Origin: Rostratula benghalensis
Taxonomy: Eukaryota; Chordata; Aves; Charadriiformes; Rostratulidae
Direction of reading: 5' to 3'
Length of the DNA stretch: 64,000 nt
Assembly: GCA_013399305.1 (NCBI GenBank)
Contig: VXAI01000277.1
Span: 62,001-126,000, forward strand
The position numbers and the translations under genes were made by a program. Shown here piece after piece: positions 59,701 through 64,000 of the stretch; within the stretch, counting starts at the first letter, position 1, and each line of letters starts with the position of its first letter. The notes below the pieces were generated by a model. That model was not told the origin of the DNA. It saw nothing but the letters and a program-made list of their open reading frames with translations, and did no database searches.

Positions 59701-61745
59701 TATATTTTTATCAATGATTTTGCATTTCAGAGTTATGAGTCCACTCCTAGAAATTTTTATGCACATGGTTATCCCACTAGTACCAACACAACTCCTCAGA
59801 TAATGAAAATTTGCAGAACGAGACTCTCTCTGCTGTAATGTGGCATTAGCCAACAAATTTTAAATATGTCTATGTTTAAAATTGTTTAAATTTTCTTTAT
59901 GTTATTTAAGGCAATATAGACCAATGCTTTACAATTTAAAACCAGTAAATAAAGGATCAGCTCAGATGTTTCCAAGAGATACCTACACTTCTCTAGTAAT
60001 AAATCAAAAATATTTATGTGTGTGTGTTTATCTTTAAAAAATCCTGAAAGTAAAACCACGCTTAGTAACAACCAATCCCGGGTTTAATCTTGTCTCCCAA
60101 AATCAGATTTGTATTTGGCCTTCTATCCTTTCTTGGTTTTTTTTGACAATTCAATATCTAACATTATTTGCTCATCAGTGTCACACACCACAAATTCCTG
60201 CAGTTTGACAACCACATGTTCATCATGTAAGAAAAAAGAAAGCCAGTTGCCGGGTCCCATCTCTCCCAGTGCCTTGTACCCTCTGAAAGGCTGGACTTGT
60301 CAGTCTAAATACAAAAAAAAATCAATGGCACCACATAGTAACAGACTCACTCATCAAGAAGAGCAGCTCGCATTGTACATATTTTTCCTGGTTTGTTTTC
60401 ATCTGGATCATACCACTCTTTGGCATTGAATCTCTCAGGGGGGATATCTACTGTGCAGTTTTTGCCTTCCTCCAGGACTTTCCAGAAATTGTCAATTCCA
60501 TCACCTGTTGTACAAAGGTTTTGAAGTAGATTAAATTATGCACTCCCCCTCTCCATGCAGACTCAGAAATGCACACTCGGTTCCAAGGAGGTCCCACAAA
60601 TAAATCTAGGTTGCACAAGTAGAGTCATCAGAGAAAGAAATTATCCTTCTTTGGGCAGAGGAAAATGGAAAGGCATGATAGATCCCTTCACTGCTTGCCT
60701 AAAAGCAAAAGAACGCTACAAAATCATTAACATTCTGCTGTCCCAATTTCTCTACCACAACTCTCCTATGTGCATGCATCATGTCCTTAATGACCACCCG
60801 GGGCCAAAGAGATCTTTCTGTACCTGTACAGCACCGCTCCCAAGGCAGCTACACTGGCAGCAAAAGGTCTTCTCTGGACATTAGCTCTCTGAAGACAGAC
60901 TGAATCTACAAATACCAGGAAAATGCTAGTCCCATATGAGTACATGCCTATGCCGCCTTCTTAGCCCTGAAAGCAGTGAAGATGGCATCCACACAGTGGC
61001 CAACATCTCACCTCCTCACAGCTTCCACTTCACTCGAGATCTGTACTGGCCACAGCCCAACTCACTCTGGAAACACTCCCTTGCTAACCTGCGGCATGCC
61101 TGAACACTGACCAGGAGAGCTCTAACTGATGTGTGCCTTCAATCTATCCTATCCCTGTGGATGCACAGTCCTGCAACAATGCACAAGCATCCAGCTAGTG
61201 CATATACAGACAGCTCAAATCATTCCACACTTATCCAGTTCATGTATCATAAAACCATAGAATGGTCAGAGTTAGAAGGGACCTTAGAGATCACCAAGTT
61301 TCAACCCCCCGGTTATGGGAAGGGACACTTCCCACTAGACCAGGTTGTTCAAAGCCCCATCCAGTCTGGCCTTGAATATTTCCAGGGACGGGGATTTCAC
61401 AGCTTCTTTGGGCAACCTGTTCCAGAATCTCACCATGTATACAGGTTTCATGTGTACAGCTCAATGCCCTGCCCACAGGCAGCACTTCAAGTCTCTCCGT
61501 CATAAGACAAATTTGAACCAATTAGTTACCACCACCGTTTTAAAAAGATCCTAGAAGTAACAAAGCGATGAATTCTACAAAAGTAAAGGAAGAGCAAGTT
61601 GTTTTCCTCCATTTCAACATTAATAAATGACTGTGGTTTTCAAGGTTCACTTGGCAGACTGCTGTGCTTTTACCCAAAACTTACCTCCAGGAAAGTTGCA
61701 TCCTATTCCCACAACAGCGATTTCATCTGCAGTCTCAATCTCCAT
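51231..61745 (-). CDS. MuPKS: Animal FAS-like type I polyketide synthase (MuPKS orthologue), six coding exons, 2106 aa
   Basis: Cytosolic megasynthase predicted to build a polyketide from malonyl units. Joining 61745-61685, 60504-60351, 59517-59357, 57580-57377, 57273-57092 and 56789-51231 gives 6321 bases, one frame and no internal stop. Domains by residue: KS about 8-430 (Cys177 in DTACSS, His312 in EAHGTGT, His353 in KGNIGHTE); AT about 525-830 (Ser619 in GHSVGE, Arg644 in YHRSR, His726 in AYHSP); DH about 895-1165 (His922 in [10 protein letters not shown], Asp1089 in HPVLLD); linker about 1180-1450 resembling the structural/pseudo-methyltransferase region; degenerate ER about 1455-1600; KR about 1735-1920 (GGLTGLG, Ser1873, Tyr1886, Asn1890); ACP about 2015-2085 (Ser2043 in GMDSM). 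There is no thioesterase. Seen: domains, motifs and splice sites. Known: the family includes budgerigar MuPKS, which makes polyene feather pigment. Inferred: orthology, from the Arg644 match. A close bird PKS paralogue is the main alternative. Confidence 0.93.
56790..57091 (-). other. PKS intron 5
   Basis: 302 bases with GT-AG ends, phase 0. No repeat or secondary gene recognised. Confidence 0.9.
57092..57273 (-). CDS. MuPKS: PKS coding exon 5 (KS domain)
   Basis: 182 bases between acceptor TTACTCCAG and donor AAAAAG|GTAAGA, phase 1 in and phase 0 out. It codes residues 195-254: [16 protein letters not shown], then [27 protein letters not shown] and VVFLKPLKK. The [11 protein letters not shown] block is the conserved KS segment after the nucleophile. 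It is separated from exon 4 by only 103 bases. Confidence 0.95.
57377..57580 (-). CDS. MuPKS: PKS coding exon 4 (KS nucleophile exon)
   Basis: 204 bases between acceptor TTTTTGCAG and donor TCAG|GTAATG, phase 1 at both ends. It codes residues 127-193. It includes the DTACSS nucleophile elbow, with Cys177 at 57428-57426, the residue that accepts the growing acyl chain. Skipping this symmetric exon would keep the frame but remove the active site. Confidence 0.95.
57581..59356 (-). other. PKS intron 3
   Basis: 1776 bases, phase 1, the longest intron of the gene. About 800 bases of it are a same-strand CR1 reverse-transcriptase fragment at 58195-59000. The rest shows no recognised feature. Confidence 0.9.
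58195..59000 (-). mobile_element. CR1 LINE fragment with reverse-transcriptase coding remnant (in PKS intron 3)
   Basis: Minus-strand translation gives [20 protein letters not shown], then a short spacer and [10 protein letters not shown], the catalytic region of the CR1 reverse transcriptase, with FADD at 58646-58635. Stops and frame breaks flank this block. The left end (58200-58330) resembles CR1 sequence nearer the 3' end (GGAAGGGACC-like, GCCTGTTCCAGTG). It is a dead, 5'-truncated and internally rearranged copy. Confidence 0.85.
59357..59517 (-). CDS. MuPKS: PKS coding exon 3 (KS domain)
   Basis: 161 bases between acceptor TATTTTAG and donor ATTG|GTAAGA, phase 2 in and phase 1 out. It codes [13 protein letters not shown], then [10 protein letters not shown] and ALEDAGVP, ending in GVFIG. 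The DPQQ-(x)3-LE-type motif and TGVFIG are hallmark ketosynthase signatures. The adjoining intron 3 (1776 bases) contains a CR1 fragment. Confidence 0.93.
59518..60350 (-). other. PKS intron 2
   Basis: 833 bases, phase 2, AT-rich with GT-AG ends. No repeat family recognised. Confidence 0.88.
60351..60504 (-). CDS. MuPKS: PKS coding exon 2 (KS domain)
   Basis: 154 bases between acceptor TACAACAG and donor GA|GTGAGT, entering at phase 1 and leaving at phase 2. It completes Gly21 and codes residues 22-71 plus two bases of Glu72: the [11 protein letters not shown] helix, [15 protein letters not shown] and the LLDE end. These match the conserved first quarter of FAS/PKS ketosynthases. No stop or frameshift. 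Confidence 0.9.
60505..61684 (-). other. PKS intron 1
   Basis: 1180 bases, phase 1, GT-AG ends. It contains a CR1 3'-end fragment at about 61253-61430. Confidence 0.85.
61253..61430 (-). mobile_element. CR1 LINE 3'-end fragment (in PKS intron 1)
   Basis: Shows the antisense CR1 3' signature: AGAAGGGACCTTAGAGATCA, then ACACTTCCCACTAGACCAGG, then CTTGAATATTTCCAGGGA and CAACCTGTTCCAG. The 3' terminus, with remnants of the ATTCTATG-type repeat, is at the low-coordinate side. Confidence 0.88.
61685..61745 (-). CDS. MuPKS: PKS coding exon 1 (start codon, KS N-terminus)
   Basis: Codes [20 protein letters not shown] plus the first base of Gly21, then donor [20 protein letters not shown] is the standard N-terminal ketosynthase strand. 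The ATG has G at -3 and G at +4, a strong Kozak context. Upstream, the sequence reads CCCAGGAG back to a pyrimidine-rich acceptor ending at 61754, so the exon probably starts at 61753 with 8 bases of 5' UTR. If it is not spliced there, an in-frame TAA nine codons upstream still makes this the first Met. Choosing this Met puts the AT arginine at 644, matching the published MuPKS numbering. Confidence 0.85.
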
Positions 61746-61753
61746 CTCCTGGG

Positions 61754-61790
61754 CTGGAAAATACAGGTATTAGTGTCAGCCAGCTCAAAC
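61754..61790 (-). promoter_or_regulatory. Splice acceptor and branch-point region before the PKS start-codon exon
   Basis: Read on the minus strand this shows a branch-point-like GCTGACAC followed by TGTATTTTCCAG. The good acceptor implies that the true first exon is non-coding and lies farther upstream (higher coordinates), possibly outside the window. Confidence 0.5.
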
Positions 61791-62187
61791 AACTACACAT
61801 TTAGCATTAAGTAAATATGGGGTTAAAAGGTGAATTTCCCACAAACTCATATACTTGTTCAGAGCTTGAATAATCTTGAACGATGTGATGAGAAATTACA
61901 CTCCCCAGAGGTGACCAGAGCTGCGCAATATTTTTTTTATGTTGTCTCTAGTTTGAGAGGAAAAGCTCTGACTAGTTCCCCAGGCTCCCTCATTCACACA
62001 CACTTCTCTATTTTTATGTTAACCTCCGCTACTCCAGCCACCAGCTGATCTGCTCTTGAGCCTTTCCCTAGATCAGTGCTGCTTTGCTTCCTGCATACAG
62101 AAGTGAATTGTGCATCAAGCAAGGCACACTTTCAGCTCTATTTCTCTATCCTTAAAGCAGATCTCCCAAACAGACTTTGCAAATTAC

Positions 62188-62257
62188 CTGTAAAGAGGCA
62201 ACAGACAATCAAATAGCTGAAGGAACAAAACACGTCTTTCACACGCTGGGAAAGTGC
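62188..62257 (-). other. Candidate 5' untranslated exon of the PKS gene
   Basis: A 70-base segment lies between a strong acceptor (pyrimidine tract TTTTTCTTTCCAG) and a good donor (ACAG|GTAATT), 434 bases before the acceptor of the start-codon exon. It contains no ATG. The acceptor before exon 1 at 61754 implies some upstream exon, and this is the best-looking one nearby. A second acceptor, TTCCTTCAG, lies inside it. Splice-site appearance only; no transcript evidence. Confidence 0.25.
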
Positions 62258-64000
62258 CTGGAAAGAAAAACCTTATTCAGCGCTCTGTTTTGCTGTGTTC
62301 CAAGGCAGCTTAGCTTTAGTCTAAATCAGAGGTTGACCCTCACAAAAAAGGCTCAAAGCCAACAAAAGCTACAAGATCTCTATCTTTCTGATTGTGCACT
62401 GCCCATACAGCCCCTCTACAGCCATACAAATAACTTGCCATTCACCTCATTTACAGCTTCACAAGGAAAGTTTTTTGTTGTGAATCAACTCCAAAAAAAA
62501 GTAAATTTTTTCAACAAATTAGATTGCATAAAAGATAAATAAATTAATTTGGGATGTAATTAAATACCTCGCTACAGAATTTAAAGCTGATTTTTTCCTT
62601 AGTACTGGGAAGGGATTTAGTGAGATAAAACTCAGCTTAATTGAATTACTTAGAACTCACTAGGATGCCCACTTCAGAACCCTCCAGTCCTCCTGGACTT
62701 GCTTCAACGCACAAAGAGGAGAAGATTCATGTTTAAAAGTATATGGGGGAATTCTTGGCACTGGTGATAGATTCTAACCTCAGTGATACCACAGTAAGTT
62801 TCGAAGAGCCCTTCTCAGTTATTGACTGATGTCAGTTAAGCAGAGATGAGGCTGTTTTGCAGCCCCACACACCATTCATAGTTACCATTTCTTAGAGGTT
62901 TGCTTTGAAATGTGAAACTAAAATCGGCTGTCAGATTCACACTTTGAAAAATTTATTTCTCAGTTCCATTAACTAAGATAGAGAACGTTAAAAAAAAAGG
63001 GAGACCAGCAAAAATAAGGAAATCAGATTCTGGCTTTCTAGGAATAAATTCTATTTTACCAATAATGCAAATTCAAAAATGCTATCTATTTTTTCTTTCA
63101 GTTCTTTAAAAATTGTCTGTTTTTTTATTATTTTTTTCTATTTCATATTTTAATTTCATTGCTAACCTTATCCTGCAAAGCCCAACATAGCTGCTCTTAT
63201 CATAAAGGTACTTTTAAGCATTGTTCCTAAGATAGCACTTAAATAGCATAAAACAGAAAAATAAGGGCTCTCTATAGAGTTATCTGGTGCGCTATGCAAC
63301 TCTTACCTTATATCATTCCAGTGGGGTGTACTAATAGGCTGAGTCTTTGGAAGTAGTTTATATAGGATTTTGTGAGGTTTCTTACTCAAATAGGCATGCT
63401 AAATCATGGTGAAAATGTTAACGCCTTCCAAGGGAAAAAAAGCAAATGAGTCATGCGATTAGTCAGTGGCCCCGACTAAAGTTCAAAACTACCTCCCTGT
63501 GTAATAAATTCTTGATTAAATCAGTTTCTACACCAGGACAAGTGTAAAATCTCTGTCTTATCTAACTTCTTACACTTAAAAAAATAATAAATAGCAATAT
63601 TAGGATCTTATTAATAAGACTGGGTTTGTTGTTAATATTAACGAATATGAAATAGTGTTTAGAGCCCCATCTATTTGTTGGAGGTCCCATTCGGGAAAAT
63701 TAAGCACAAACTCTCTATAAACTTAAAATCTGAGTTTCCTGTTTGATTCCACAGGGGTATTTTTTTACCAAGCAGGAACATTTAAATATGCAAGCACAAA
63801 AAATCTTGTCAAAATACGAATAGTCCAAAAATATTTATAAGTCCACCAGGCCATTAGAAGAAATATTGAACTTTCTTTCTAAAATCTGGTATCGTCTTAC
63901 AAGCAAGACAAACAGTAGAATATCCAGAAGCACCCTCTGAAGGGATTAGTAGTCCCTGCAAGATACCTTTTTAACTCTCCTTCATCTGATTTCACACTTA
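62258..64000. other. PKS upstream region
   Basis: AT-rich sequence 5' of the PKS gene. No CpG island and no convincing TATA box or first exon was seen. The promoter may lie here in an AT-rich form or beyond the window. Confidence 0.45.

Noticed and set aside
51231..61745. Considered whether this is fatty acid synthase or a bacterial contaminant
   Set aside because: It lacks an intact ER and a thioesterase, and FAS genes have many more introns. The spliced structure and CR1 elements in its introns prove a vertebrate locus.
1..64000. CRISPR arrays, operons, rRNA or tRNA genes, and intact retroviral genes
   Set aside because: No regularly spaced repeats, no recognised tRNA or rRNA sequence, and no long gag/pol/env-like frames. 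The only reverse-transcriptase traces are CR1 LINE remnants.

Overview
This is a stretch of a vertebrate nuclear genome, almost certainly a bird. The evidence is intron-interrupted coding with GT-AG splice sites, no operons, long non-coding stretches, and repeated 5'-truncated CR1 LINE fragments with the CR1 3' end and reverse-transcriptase signatures that dominate avian genomes. I cannot assign a species. A 55-base run of N at 13400-13454 marks an assembly gap.

The one gene I can fully support is on the minus strand at about 51.2-61.75 kb. It encodes a complete, intact multidomain type I polyketide synthase (animal FAS-like PKS). Six coding exons, joined at canonical splice sites with matching phases, give an uninterrupted 2106-residue protein. 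Domain order is ketosynthase, acyltransferase, dehydratase, a non-catalytic linker, a degenerate enoylreductase, ketoreductase and acyl carrier protein, with no thioesterase. The deduced start puts the malonyl-binding arginine of the acyltransferase at residue 644. That is the residue number reported as mutated (R644W) in blue budgerigars for MuPKS, the gene for yellow psittacofulvin pigments. I therefore call this the MuPKS orthologue with the ancestral arginine. The last exon alone encodes 1852 residues.

Introns 1 and 3 of the gene carry minus-strand CR1 fragments. An upstream non-coding exon is plausible near 62.2 kb, and poly(A) signals lie about 600 bases past the stop codon.

From 1 to about 50.5 kb I find no convincing protein-coding exon. 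The open frames there are short, low-complexity or composition-driven. This region holds CR1 pieces (18.4, 22.4, 30.3, 49.0 and 49.8-50.5 kb, possibly 6.5 kb), a CA/TC-rich minisatellite (12.8-13.1 kb) near the gap, a perfect 53-bp tandem duplication (23.3 kb), a compact CpG island followed by 23 cytosines (41.05-41.44 kb), and several homopolymer or AT microsatellites. The window therefore looks like a gene-poor flank plus the whole body of one biosynthetic gene; no partner gene for the PKS is visible beside it.
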